Shown: piece by piece, positions 1 to 8,179 of the stretch
How positions within the stretch are numbered: position 1 is the stretch's first letter
Layout of the letters: each line of letters begins with the position of its first letter
From: Paraburkholderia sp. BCC1885
Lineage (GTDB): Bacteria > Pseudomonadota > Gammaproteobacteria > Burkholderiales > Burkholderiaceae
Length of the DNA: 64,000 nt
NCBI RefSeq assembly: GCF_900996235.1
Contig: NZ_CAAJGM010000241.1
Location: 186,001 to 250,000 of the forward strand
Direction of reading: 5' to 3'
The notes under the pieces: generated by a model
The model's database searches: none
The model's input: the letters and a program-made list of their open reading frames with translations, nothing else
Told to the model about the DNA's origin: nothing
Translations under genes and position numbers: made by a program

Positions 1-1024
1 GAGCGCGGCTCACGATGGTATGGCTCAGTTCGTTGGCCACCAGCAGACGGCGGCCGTCGGGCGTCAGCGCGATGAAGCGCGGGCAATTGCCGAGTGCCGG
101 CGCGAACGCGACGGGCGTGCCGGCGTGGCCGTCGGCGTCGAGCGGCACGCAGGCCACGGAATCGTGGCCGCGGTTCGACACATACAGCATGCGGCCCGAC
201 GGATGCACGACGATACCGGCCACCCGGTTCGAACCGCTGTATTCGGGCGGCAGTGTCGAGACATGGCCGACGCAGGCAAGGCCGCCGGTTTCAGCATCGA
301 ACGACAGCGTGGTGACGGTGGAATCCAGTTCGTTGGCCACGTAGATCAGCGCGGCTTCCGGATGAAACGCCGCATGGCGCGGACCGGCCGATTCGCGGCT
401 CTGAAAGCGCTTGATGCGGGTTTCCGCCTGATCGACGCCGAGACGCACCGCGAACACCGCGTCGAGTCCCTTGTCCGGCACGATGTGCCACGCCGTAGCC
501 GCCGCGCGGTTGACGAAGCGCGGCGCGTGATGCGGATGGGCGCCGTTCTGCTCGATACGATGCGGCCCCGGCTGGCCCGGCATCCCGACCAGCAGACGCA
601 CCGGCTCAAGCATGCCGTCGGCGGCGATACCCAGCGCGGCCAGCGTGCCGGTCGCATAGTTGGCGATCACGAGTTCGCGCCCGTCGAGCGACAACTCCAG
701 ATGGACGGGATTGATGCCGTTGCAGGACTGCCGGTTCAGAAAGCGCAGCGTGCCATTGCCGGCATCGACGGCGAAACTGCTCACCTCGGCCTGGTCGCCG
801 TGGACCGTGTAAAGCCGGTCCCGAGCGCGATTCAGCGTAAGGAACGAGGGATTTGACAGCCCCTCGACCACCTGCCGAAGTTGCCAGACGCCTGACGCCG
901 CATCCACCCGATAGACACTCAGACCCTTGCCGAGGGCTTTGCGCGCCGCCGTCGTGCGGCTACCGACGTAGGCCAGCCAGCCCGGCGCGTCGTTCGTGTC
1001 GTTGGTCGTTTCGTTCAAAGCCAT
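1..1024 (-). CDS. Lactonase-family beta-propeller protein (3' end beyond window)
   Basis: This frame runs from an ATG at 1024 leftward without a stop to the window edge, giving about 341 codons, so the C-terminus is missing. Seen: it opens MALNETTNDTNDAPGW and then repeats propeller-blade phrases such as LAYVGSRT, FLTLNRARDRLYTV, HLELSLDGRELVIANY, HAAFHPEAALIYVANE and VHPSGRMLYVSNRG. These fit the seven-bladed lactonase family related to 6-phosphogluconolactonase. There is no signal peptide, so it is probably cytoplasmic. It diverges from an MFS sugar-acid-type transporter, which suggests hydrolysis of an aldonolactone taken up by that transporter (inference). The exact substrate cannot be told from sequence. 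Confidence 0.85.
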   Translation of the reverse strand, partial: MALNETTNDTNDAPGWLAYVGSRTTAARKALGKGLSVYRVDAASGVWQLRQVVEGLSNPSFLTLNRARDRLYTVHGDQAEVSSFAVDAGNGTLRFLNRQSCNGINPVHLELSLDGRELVIANYATGTLAALGIAADGMLEPVRLLVGMPGQPGPHRIEQNGAHPHHAPRFVNRAAATAWHIVPDKGLDAVFAVRLGVDQAETRIKRFQSRESAGPRHAAFHPEAALIYVANELDSTVTTLSFDAETGGLACVGHVSTLPPEYSGSNRVAGIVVHPSGRMLYVSNRGHDSVACVPLDADGHAGTPVAFAPALGNCPRFIALTPDGRRLLVANELSHTIVSRA

Positions 1025-1089
1025 CTCTCCACCGTTTTCGATCCGCCGCCGACGCCTTCGCGGCTGCGGCCCGCGAATTCATCATTGAC

Positions 1090-1114
1090 TTTTGTGTTTA
1101 CAAAACGCATTGTA
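1090..1114. promoter_or_regulatory. Overlapping inverted repeats in the lactonase/MFS divergent promoter
   Basis: TTTTGT-GTTT-ACAAAA lies at 1090-1105 (6-bp arms, 4-nt spacer). It overlaps a second dyad, TACAA-AACGCA-TTGTA, at 1099-1114. AT-rich short dyads of this kind suit a GntR-type dimer, and a GntR regulator is encoded at 3737-4711. The link between regulator and site is inference. Confidence 0.45.
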
Positions 1115-1193
1115 CCGATTTTCGCGCCCGCTTCGCGGCGCGCCGGATCGAGCCGCGAACAGGACAGCGTGGCCTACAGGATTGGAGACACAA

Positions 1194-2480
1194 GTGAGCT
1201 TCAGGCGCGGCTGGGTACTGCTTTTCCTTTTTTCCCTCACGACGATCAACTATATGGATCGCGTGGTGCTGTCCGTCGCAGCCAGGCCCATCGCCAGCGA
1301 ATTTCATCTCTCGCCCATCAGCCTCGGCTATCTGTTCTCGTCCTTCATCTGGACCTACACGCTGTTCCTGATCCCGATGGGCCAGTTCGTCGACCGCTTC
1401 GGCACGCGGCGTGTGGCGGCGGCGGGCATCGGCATCTGGTCGCTCGCCACCATCCTCACCGGCGCCGCGAGCGCCTATAGCCTGCTGCTGGCTTCGCGGC
1501 TGGTGATGGGCGCAGGCGAGTCGAGCAGCAATCCGGTGTGTGCAAAAACCGTGCGCCAATGGATTCCGGCGCGCGAACGCGGCGCGGCCAACGCGGTGTT
1601 CAATGCCGGTTCGTTTGCCGGGCCGGCCTTTTGCCTCGCGCTGATCGGCGTGCTGATTTCGGCGTTCGGCTGGCGCTGGGCCTTCGTGATCTCGGGCTCG
1701 GTGGGTTTTATCTGGCTGGCGCTGTGGCTCTGCTTCTTCAATACGCCCGAACGCACCCGTTGGCTGCCGCAGGAAGAGCGCGCGATGATCCTGCGCGAAC
1801 GCAACAACGGCATGCTGACGCTCGATGAAGGCCAGCCCGACGGCCTGCTGCGTCTGCTGCGCTCGCGCACGCTGTGGGGCATCGCGCTGACCGAAGGCTG
1901 CAACATCTACGCGCAGTACCTGTTCCTCACCTGGCTGCCGTCGTATCTGCAGGCGACGCGCCACGTCTCGATCACCAGCAGCGGCTGGCTGAGCGGCGTG
2001 CCGTATGGCGGTGCGGTGGTGCTGGCGATTCTGGCGGGCTGGCTGAGCGACCGCTACGTGAGGGGCGCGGGCGTCGCGTCGGGACGGCGCCGCCATGCCA
2101 TCGCCATTTCGATGCTGTGCGGCGCGGCCATTCTGCTGGTGCCGCTCGTGACCGGCTTTGCGTCGCTGGTAGTCGTGCTGACGCTGTCGCTGAGCGGCAT
2201 CGCCGCGACCAACGCCACCAACTTCTCGCTGCTCTCGGACATGCTGCCGAACCAGCGCGATATCGCCAAGGCGATGGGCTTCGTGATCGTCGGCGGCAAT
2301 GTGTTTGGACTGCTCGCGCCGATCGTCACCGGCTACGTGATCTCGATCACCGGCAAATACGATTACGCCTTCGCGATTGCCGGTGTGCTGCAACTGACCG
2401 GCATCGTCATCACCCTGACCATGACTTACCGGCCGATCACGGCCGGCGCCGCCACGCCGCCGCTTCGAGCCCGCGTCTGA
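1194..2480 (+). CDS. MFS transporter, anion:cation symporter type
   Basis: A 428-residue inner-membrane transporter with about 12 hydrophobic segments. The N-terminal segment LTTINYMDRVVLSVA carries the NYxDR signature of the ACS family (glucarate, galactonate, phthalate and similar organic anions). GTG at 1194 is chosen as start because GGAGA at 1184-1188 is well spaced. The open frame extends upstream to 1092, but those residues are hydrophilic and cover the promoter region. It diverges from the lactonase gene, with the dehydrogenase and GntR gene just downstream on the other strand. Together they look like a small uptake-and-oxidation unit for a sugar acid (inference). Confidence 0.85.
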   Translation: MSFRRGWVLLFLFSLTTINYMDRVVLSVAARPIASEFHLSPISLGYLFSSFIWTYTLFLIPMGQFVDRFGTRRVAAAGIGIWSLATILTGAASAYSLLLASRLVMGAGESSSNPVCAKTVRQWIPARERGAANAVFNAGSFAGPAFCLALIGVLISAFGWRWAFVISGSVGFIWLALWLCFFNTPERTRWLPQEERAMILRERNNGMLTLDEGQPDGLLRLLRSRTLWGIALTEGCNIYAQYLFLTWLPSYLQATRHVSITSSGWLSGVPYGGAVVLAILAGWLSDRYVRGAGVASGRRRHAIAISMLCGAAILLVPLVTGFASLVVVLTLSLSGIAATNATNFSLLSDMLPNQRDIAKAMGFVIVGGNVFGLLAPIVTGYVISITGKYDYAFAIAGVLQLTGIVITLTMTYRPITAGAATPPLRARV

Positions 2481-2515
2481 AAACCGGCGCCTGAAAGCCG
2501 GCGTCTGAAAAACGG
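2474..2515 (+). repeat. Three tandem imperfect 14-bp repeats over the MFS stop codon
   Basis: The units are CGTCTGAAAACCGG, CGCCTGAAAGCCGG and CGTCTGAAAAACGG, back to back. The first contains the MFS stop codon. The middle part can also pair as CCGGC/GCCGG, so it may act as a weak transcription end. Confidence 0.6.
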
Positions 2516-2557
2516 CAGGCGGCCTCGAAGCGGCTGCGTCCGCCGGTGCGTTGTGGG

Positions 2558-3628
2558 TCAATCGCGTGCGATCAGCGGCACGCCGGCTTCTGCGGCCACC
2601 TTGTCGAGTCCCGCGAAAGTGTCGGCGGGCAACAGAATGCCGTCCGTGAGCTGCTTTTCGTGCGCGCGCGCTTCTTTTTCGCCGGGATAGAACACCTCGT
2701 CGACGCCCTCGGCGAGCGGCACCGCTTTGAGCGTCTCGATGTAACGCTCCATGCGCGCATCGAATTCCGCGAGCGGCTGAAAAGCGGCCACGTTGAGCGC
2801 GATAAACAGATGCCCCGCACGGCTGCGGTTGACCGGATCGTAGGGGCCGTGCACCTCGTCGAGGAAACCGCTGCCCGACAAGACGCCCGACAGCACGTCG
2901 ACAATCGCGCCGATCGCGTAGCCCTTGTGGCCGGCCATCGGCAGAATGAAGCCTTTGAGCGCCTCTTCGGGATCGGTGGTCGGGCGGCCCTTGCCGTCCA
3001 CGGCCCAGCCAAGCGGAATCTCTTCGTGACGGGTTTGCGCGAGGAAAATCTTGCCGCGCGCCACGCCCGAATTGGCGACGTCCATGATGAGCGGCGCGTA
3101 ACGGCCGGCCGGCACCGCCACCGACCACGGATTGGTGCCGATCAGCTTCTTCAGGCCGCCCCACGGCGCCATGTTCGGGCCGCCGTTGGTGGTGGCGAGC
3201 ATGATGCAACCCGCTTCGGCGGCCATGCGCGTGAAGTACATGCAGGTGCCGAAATGGTTCGAGTTGCGCACCGACACCGCGCCGATGCCATGCGCCCTGG
3301 CGCGCCGGATCGCGTCGTGCGCGGCGTGTTTGGCGACCACCGGTCCGATGCTGTCGCCGCCATCCATTACGGCAATCGCACCGGCGTCGACCGGAAAGCT
3401 CAGGTTGGTCTGCGAGCGCATCGCGCCCGAGCGCAACCGCGCGTAGTACCAGCCGAGGCGCAGCACGCCGTGCGATTGATGGCCCCAGAGGTCGGCCTGG
3501 ACCATCGCGTCCGCGGCGACGTAGGCGTCCTCGGGGCTCGCGCCCGTGGTCTGATAAACGGCGGTGACGAAATCGCGCAATGTATCGGGCGCGACGCGCT
3601 GGAAATCGTGGGTGTCGGTCATGCTCAC
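2558..3628 (-). CDS. Ldh2-family NAD(P)-dependent 2-hydroxyacid dehydrogenase
   Basis: About 356 residues, typical of the malate/lactate/ureidoglycolate dehydrogenase superfamily (Ldh2), which is unrelated to classical LDH. Family phrases seen: DLWGHQSHGVLRL near the N-terminus, RNSNHFGTCMYF, NGGPNMAPWGGLKKLIGTNPW, MDVANSGVARGKI and LPMAGHKGYAIG. Start: AAGGAG lies 8 nt before GTG at 3628, a better spacing than for ATG at 3622, which would remove two residues. It probably oxidises a 2-hydroxy acid or sugar acid to the 2-keto acid. It follows the GntR gene on the same strand after about 110 bp, so co-transcription is possible. Confidence 0.88.
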   Translation of the reverse strand: MSMTDTHDFQRVAPDTLRDFVTAVYQTTGASPEDAYVAADAMVQADLWGHQSHGVLRLGWYYARLRSGAMRSQTNLSFPVDAGAIAVMDGGDSIGPVVAKHAAHDAIRRARAHGIGAVSVRNSNHFGTCMYFTRMAAEAGCIMLATTNGGPNMAPWGGLKKLIGTNPWSVAVPAGRYAPLIMDVANSGVARGKIFLAQTRHEEIPLGWAVDGKGRPTTDPEEALKGFILPMAGHKGYAIGAIVDVLSGVLSGSGFLDEVHGPYDPVNRSRAGHLFIALNVAAFQPLAEFDARMERYIETLKAVPLAEGVDEVFYPGEKEARAHEKQLTDGILLPADTFAGLDKVAAEAGVPLIARD

Positions 3629-3736
3629 TTGGCAAACTCCTTGGATCAAACTTCGCCGCCGGGTCGGGTGGCGGGAACGACTGGCATGGCCGGGCCGGCG
3701 GCGCGGCCGCGTGGCTTATCGGCCGCTCATGGCTGG

Positions 3737-4711
3737 TTAGCCGCTGCGGCCCGTATCGAAACTTTGCGTGCGGGGACTCTTGAGACGGCGCGCGCCGTCG
3801 AGATGGTTGCGCATCAACGTCGCCGCGCTGAGCAGATCGGAGCGCGCGATGGCATCGAGAATCGCCAGATGCTCTTCCGCCTGGCCTTTGCGCGGCTTGC
3901 GCACACTGGTCTGGCTGTATTCGACGAGACGGCGCAACTGGTTGATACGGCGCACCGCGTCGTGGATAAAGCGATTACCCGACCACCTGGCAAGCGACTC
4001 GTGGAAATGGCTATTGGCGTCGAAAAGTTCGGCGGCCGTCATCAGCGACCAGCCGCCGTCGACGATGCGCTGCTGCGTCTCGCGGATTTCCTCGAGTTGC
4101 GCCGGCTCGCAGCGAAACGACGGGCTCAGCAAGCCCGTCACCTCGATCGACTGGCGAAAGGCAAAACTTTCGTCGTAAGCCTCGGGCGAATCGATCATGC
4201 CGAGAAAGCGCCAGCCGTGGCCCACGCCCTGCTCGATCCAGCCTTCCCGGGCGATGCGCGCAAGCGCCTTGCGCAGCGTGGTGCGGGCCACCTCGTAGCG
4301 GCGCATCAGCTCGGCTTCACCGACCTCGTCGGGCAGCGCGCCGGTCAGCCGGTCATTGGCGATCTGCAGATAGAGCGGCTCGTCGGGCGAAGAGGAGAAT
4401 TGCTCGGCGATGCCGGTAAGCGAAGCCGGCTCGCAAGCCAGAAAGAAGCCGCGATTGGCGTCGTGCCGGACCACCCCGAGTTCGGCTAGCCATTTCAGCG
4501 CGGCATTGACCGGCGAACGCGACGTGCCGATCTCGCGGGCGAGTTGGCTTTCGGCAAGGTGAGCACCGACCGGGCAGGCATCGCGGCGCACCAGCGCCAC
4601 GATGTCGCGTGCGATGCGCACTTGCAGCGAAGTGGGAGAAATACCGCTCATGTCGATTGGTCGCGCTATGCGCGCTGGCCCACCCTTGCGAAGGATCGGC
4701 CACGACCGCAT
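3737..4711 (-). CDS. GntR/FCD regulator with two winged-helix segments
   Basis: A 324-residue DNA-binding regulator if started at ATG 4711; ATG at 4651 would give 304 residues. Neither start has a clear ribosome site. Residues about 27-90 form a GntR winged helix (QLAREIGTSRSPVNAALKWLAELGVV). Residues about 98-165 read like a second GntR helix-turn-helix and wing (ELMRRYEVARTTLRKALARIAREGWI). The rest is an FCD-type all-helical effector domain, with FHESLARWSGN and EEHLAILDAIARSD containing likely metal-binding His/Asp. Length exceeds the usual 220-250. It probably controls the adjacent dehydrogenase and perhaps the MFS/lactonase pair. Confidence 0.85.
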   Translation of the reverse strand: MRSWPILRKGGPARIARPIDMSGISPTSLQVRIARDIVALVRRDACPVGAHLAESQLAREIGTSRSPVNAALKWLAELGVVRHDANRGFFLACEPASLTGIAEQFSSSPDEPLYLQIANDRLTGALPDEVGEAELMRRYEVARTTLRKALARIAREGWIEQGVGHGWRFLGMIDSPEAYDESFAFRQSIEVTGLLSPSFRCEPAQLEEIRETQQRIVDGGWSLMTAAELFDANSHFHESLARWSGNRFIHDAVRRINQLRRLVEYSQTSVRKPRKGQAEEHLAILDAIARSDLLSAATLMRNHLDGARRLKSPRTQSFDTGRSG

Positions 4712-4719
4712 AAATTGAA

Positions 4720-4733
4720 TTATGTGATCATAA
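4720..4733. promoter_or_regulatory. Inverted repeat just upstream of the GntR start
   Basis: TTATG-TGAT-CATAA is a perfect 5-bp-arm dyad eight bases before the ATG at 4711. Its place suggests an autoregulatory operator; no binding data exist here. Confidence 0.4.
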
Positions 4734-4793
4734 AAGACTATTTACGCTTGAGCAAGCGACATGCACGCTGGCGGCCTCGGGCGACGGTACACG

Positions 4794-5624
4794 TCAGACT
4801 TTCTCGCAGATCACCTGGACAAGCGCCGCCCGCCCTTCCTCCAGATTGCGTCGGAGATTGACGGTGGCCTGGCCGAATGCCGGTCCCATCACAGCGCCGA
4901 GCGCGAGCACCGGCGGCACGGACGACTGCGCCCGTTCCGCCTCGCGCTGCAGAAACCAGTGGATTCCCGCTTCCGTGGAGTCGATCCACGACGCGACGCG
5001 GAACCCCTGGTCCTCAAGGGCCGCGCGCATCTCGTCCGCCGTCACGAGAAAACTGATTTCCGGCCCGCTCGCCCACGGCACCGGGAAATGCAGCGGTTCA
5101 CCGGAAACGGCGATCACATCGAAGATGGCGAAGTGGCCGCCCGGACGCAACACGCGCGACGCTTCGCCATATAGCGCAGCGCGGTCGGCGATGTTCATTG
5201 CCACGTGCTGCGTCCACGCGAGATCGAATGCGTCTGCGGCAAATGGCAAGGTCAGCGCGTTGCCGTGCCGATAGCTGACCTTGCTCGCGAGCCCGGAGCG
5301 CCCGGCGAGAAAGTTGGCGGCGTCGACGAACGATTGACTCAGATCGACGCCCTGCACCGTGCAGCCGTAGGTTTCGGCGAGGTAGCGCGAGGGGCCGCCC
5401 AATCCCGAGCCGATGTCCACCACCCGCGTGGCCTCCGTGATCGGCAGCGCCTTTGCCAGTTCGACGGTGGCCGCGAGGCCCCGCGAGTGGAACTGGTCGA
5501 GTGGCGCGAGATCTTTTACCGAGAGTTGCTTCTCGCCAAGCCCGCTCTTCACCAGCACGGCGCGCAACTGTTCAACCAGGCTTGCGCGCTCGTAGTGTTG
5601 GCTAATGCCGTCTGCTTCATTCAT
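4794..5624 (-). CDS. Class I SAM-dependent methyltransferase
   Basis: A 276-residue cytoplasmic methyltransferase. Motif I is VVDIGSGLGGPSRYLA (about residues 68-83), followed by the acidic end of strand 2 in VQGVDLSQSF and by LPFAADAFDLAWTQHVAMNI, the motif region after the SAM pocket. RVLRPGGHFAIFD is the standard post-motif. This pattern resembles sarcosine/dimethylglycine and ubiquinone-type small-molecule methyltransferases; the substrate is unknown. AAGGAG sits 7 nt before the ATG at 5624. The next segment downstream in the reverse direction is the GntR promoter; upstream lies an NmrA remnant. Confidence 0.88.
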   Translation of the reverse strand: MNEADGISQHYERASLVEQLRAVLVKSGLGEKQLSVKDLAPLDQFHSRGLAATVELAKALPITEATRVVDIGSGLGGPSRYLAETYGCTVQGVDLSQSFVDAANFLAGRSGLASKVSYRHGNALTLPFAADAFDLAWTQHVAMNIADRAALYGEASRVLRPGGHFAIFDVIAVSGEPLHFPVPWASGPEISFLVTADEMRAALEDQGFRVASWIDSTEAGIHWFLQREAERAQSSVPPVLALGAVMGPAFGQATVNLRRNLEEGRAALVQVICEKV

Positions 5625-5679
5625 CGTGCTACTCCTTCTTTATCGGCGCGTTAGCGCAAGATCCGGCGCCGGCGGCGTG

Positions 5680-5868
5680 CTAGCCGGCGCTGAGCTGATC
5701 GATGTGAGCGCGCGCAAACTCGCCCACGGGCTTCGGACAGTTCGGCGGTCATCTGCTCGTGATCCGTCTCGACGGGCCGGACAGGTCGATGGTTATGCCG
5801 ATATGCGCTTCGGGATGCTTGAGCAACGCGGCGATGGCGCGGCCCTGGTCATCCGCGGCGATTCGAGC
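5680..5868 (-). pseudogene. NmrA-like oxidoreductase remnant
   Basis: Read leftward, one frame gives RIAADDQGRAIAALLKHPEAH, closely like PIAAEDQGRVIAAVLRDPAPH of the intact NmrA protein at 30513-31397. A single missing base near 5772 shifts the frame; restoring it yields GPVETDHEQMTAELSEA, again matching the paralogue. A third frame then ends VGEFARAHIDQLSAG-stop, resembling the usual C-terminus. The 5' two thirds are absent and an internal part is deleted, so this is a decayed gene. Confidence 0.75.
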
Positions 5869-5910
5869 ATTACACATTCAGACCCAGCCGGACACCTGCG
5901 GCGCCTGGAT

Positions 5911-6198
5911 TTACTTCTGGATCAGGCGACCCAACGGCATGAGCGGGCCGACCGGCATCAGGTCATACGACATCAGCCCCTCGGCGACCAGCGGCAGTGT
6001 ATCCAGCGTTGCCTTGGCCTGTTCGACGGATTCGACATTCATCAGAAAGATCGGGCCAGCCTTGTCACGGAACCAGAACTGCTCGACCTTGCCGTCGAGG
6101 TAGAGCTTGAGCGTGGCGGGCACTTCGTCGGACATGTGCTGCTGGATTTTCTCGGGCGTGAGGGCCGGCGTCGGGGAAGCAATAGCGAAAACTTTCAT
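5911..6198 (-). CDS. Small alpha+beta barrel protein, muconolactone-isomerase-like
   Basis: A 95-residue protein, MKVFAIASPTPALTPEKIQQHMSDEVPATLKLYLDGKVEQFWF. It shows the pattern of dimeric ferredoxin-like barrel proteins close to muconolactone isomerase or YCII. The conserved-looking middle is FLMNVESVEQAKATLDTLPL. ATG 6198 is chosen because AGGAG stands just before it; an upstream in-frame start would read through the promoter. It diverges from the TetR gene and is a likely target of that repressor. Substrate unknown. Confidence 0.7.
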   Translation of the reverse strand: MKVFAIASPTPALTPEKIQQHMSDEVPATLKLYLDGKVEQFWFRDKAGPIFLMNVESVEQAKATLDTLPLVAEGLMSYDLMPVGPLMPLGRLIQK

Positions 6199-6350
6199 GG
6201 TGATCTCCTGAGTCAGTGAGGGGTTGCGACATGCAACGGGGACCACTTTAGGGCTCGGACGGCAAAACCGGTATCGTCGTAAATGCCAACTTTGAGGTCA
6301 TTTGCGCCAATCTCCACGGATACTCGGAATGGCCCATTTCAAACCAGTCG

Positions 6351-6379
6351 TTGCAGATAGATTGTGGTCACCATATAAT
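6351..6379 (+). promoter_or_regulatory. Candidate sigma-70 promoter of the TetR gene
   Basis: A perfect -10 TATAAT is at 6374-6379, and TTGCAG at 6351-6356 is a partial -35 with a 17-bp gap. The TetR ATG follows at 6412. Confidence 0.6.
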
Positions 6380-6411
6380 CGACTCCATTGAATCGGTTGA
6401 GAGCTTCATTC

Positions 6412-7041
6412 ATGAGAGTCAGTCGTGCACAGGCAGAAGAGAATCGGCGCGCAGTCATCGAGGCGGCCGGCCGGCTGTTCCGCGAGCGAGGTTTCGACGG
6501 CGTGGGCCTGAACGACCTGATGGGTGCTGCGGGCCTCACGCAGGGCGGCTTCTATAAACAGTTCAAGTCGAAAGACCACCTCGCGGCGCTCGCCTGCGAG
6601 CGCGTGCTGTCGGACAGCACCGAGCGGCTGACGCAACTGGTCGAAAGCAGCGGCGAAGACGCGCTGCCCGTCATCGTGACCCAGTATTTAAGCCCCGAGC
6701 ACCGTGACCAGATCGCGGAAGGATGTATTTTTCCCGCGCTGGGTCCCGACGCGGCCCGCCACAGCCCGGAAGTCATCCGCAGTTTTGAAACGGGGATCCG
6801 GTCGTATCTGGAAGTCATCGACCGCGCCGTGCAGACTTCGTCCGATCCGGCGGCGGAAAGCGACGCCGCTGTCGTGCTGTCGACGATGGTAGGCGCGCTG
6901 GTGCTATCGCGTCTTGCGGAAGACGAGACACTTTCCAGACGCATCCTCGATGCCGCTATCGGCAGCCTCCTTCATCGCAATGGCAGCAACGATCGCAACG
7001 ACGAGCCTGCAATAGAAACGGCTGATCCAGACCGTCCATAA
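6412..7041 (+). CDS. TetR/AcrR-family repressor
   Basis: A 209-residue repressor. The N-terminal helix-turn-helix reads RRAVIEAAGRLFRERGFDGVGLNDLMGAAGLTQGGFYKQFKSKDHL, a classic TetR domain of the NemR/AcuR-like group. The C-terminal helices form the ligand and dimer domain (TQYLSPEHRDQIAEGCIFPAL). ATG 6412 is taken; an upstream TTG lies in the promoter region. It is followed after 80 bp by an aldo/keto reductase and an NmrA-like reductase on the same strand, and diverges from a small barrel protein. It likely senses an electrophile or quinone-like compound (inference). Confidence 0.9.
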   Translation: MRVSRAQAEENRRAVIEAAGRLFRERGFDGVGLNDLMGAAGLTQGGFYKQFKSKDHLAALACERVLSDSTERLTQLVESSGEDALPVIVTQYLSPEHRDQIAEGCIFPALGPDAARHSPEVIRSFETGIRSYLEVIDRAVQTSSDPAAESDAAVVLSTMVGALVLSRLAEDETLSRRILDAAIGSLLHRNGSNDRNDEPAIETADPDRP

Positions 7042-7121
7042 CAATTTCATCACTCGGCGGCGCTTCGTTGCATCGGTGAACTTTAGCCAGTCTTCAAACC
7101 TGATATTAAGGAGTACGATTG

Positions 7122-8168
7122 ATGCGTTATAAACTCTTCGGCAAGCACACGGGCTTGCGAGTCTCCGAACTGGTGCTGGGTGCGGGCAACTTCGGCACAC
7201 GCTGGGGACACGGCGCAGAACCGGACGAGGCTCGCCGCATCCTCGACGCCTATGCGGACGCCGGCGGCAATTTCATCGACACGGCCAACGGTTATCAGTT
7301 TGGTCAATCCGAGGAAATCTTGGGCGATCTGCTCGCCGGTCGCCGTGAAGACTTCGTGCTGGCCACGAAATTCGCCATGAGGACGGACGATAGCTCGGGC
7401 ATCCTCGTCACGGGCAATAGCCGCCGGGCCATGGTCGCCTCGGTCGAAGCGAGCCTCAAGCGGCTCAAGACCGACCGCATCGATCTCTATTGGGTGCATG
7501 TATCGGACGGCGTCACGCCGGTGGAAGAGATCGTGCGGGGTTTCGACGACCTCGTGCGGGCCGGCAAGATCCTCTACGCGGGCCTCTCCGATTTCCCCGC
7601 CTGGCGCGTGGCGCGCGCCGCGACGATTGCCGAGTTGCGGGGCGCTGCGCCCATCGCGGGGCTTCAGGTAGAGCACAGCCTGGTCGAGCGCAGCACCGAA
7701 CAGGAGTTGCTGCCCGCAGGCCAGGGGCTTGGTCTTGGCGTGGTGGCCTGGTCGCCGCTTGGCGGCGGCATGCTGACCGGCAAATATCGCCGGGGCGAGA
7801 AAGGCCGGGCGGAAGGTTTCGGCGGCAAGGTATTTCAGGCCGAAAACTCGCCGCAACGCACGGCCATTCTCGACGAGGTGATCGCCGTTGCGCAGGAAGC
7901 GGGCGTCACGCCGAGCGAAATCGCACTCGCCTGGGTCGCGGCCAAAGGCCCGTTTCCTATCATCGGACCACGCACGCTCGCACAACTGGAAAACAATCTC
8001 GCCGCGCTCGACGTGACGCTGTCGAGCGAGCAGATGGCCCGCCTCGATGCCGTGAGCGCCGTCCCATTCGGCTTTCCCTATACGGTGATCAACGACGAGC
8101 CGACCCGTCAGTTGTACACCGGCGGCAAAGCCGCGCAATTCGATGCCCCAACCGAAGCCGTCGCCTAA
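7122..8168 (+). CDS. Aldo/keto reductase
   Basis: A 348-residue TIM-barrel NADPH-dependent reductase. The catalytic tetrad can be seen: Asp and Tyr in FIDTANGYQFGQSE, Lys in LATKF and His in DLYWVHVSD. The cofactor-binding end is FPIIGPRTLAQLENNL. It is most like the YajO/Tas group. AAGGAG sits 8 nt before ATG 7122. The NmrA gene starts 11 bp after the stop, so the two are probably co-transcribed and under the TetR regulator. Confidence 0.92.
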   Translation: MRYKLFGKHTGLRVSELVLGAGNFGTRWGHGAEPDEARRILDAYADAGGNFIDTANGYQFGQSEEILGDLLAGRREDFVLATKFAMRTDDSSGILVTGNSRRAMVASVEASLKRLKTDRIDLYWVHVSDGVTPVEEIVRGFDDLVRAGKILYAGLSDFPAWRVARAATIAELRGAAPIAGLQVEHSLVERSTEQELLPAGQGLGLGVVAWSPLGGGMLTGKYRRGEKGRAEGFGGKVFQAENSPQRTAILDEVIAVAQEAGVTPSEIALAWVAAKGPFPIIGPRTLAQLENNLAALDVTLSSEQMARLDAVSAVPFGFPYTVINDEPTRQLYTGGKAAQFDAPTEAVA

Positions 8169-8179
8169 GGAACCCGACC

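Noticed and set aside
1098..3635. 845-codon open frame on the minus strand
   Set aside because: It lies opposite the MFS gene and in another frame of the dehydrogenase; it is rich in Arg and Gly without any domain. It is a GC-rich shadow.
2546..4489. 647-codon open frame on the plus strand
   Set aside because: It is antisense to the dehydrogenase and GntR genes, whose motifs are clear; its own translation has no recognisable motif.
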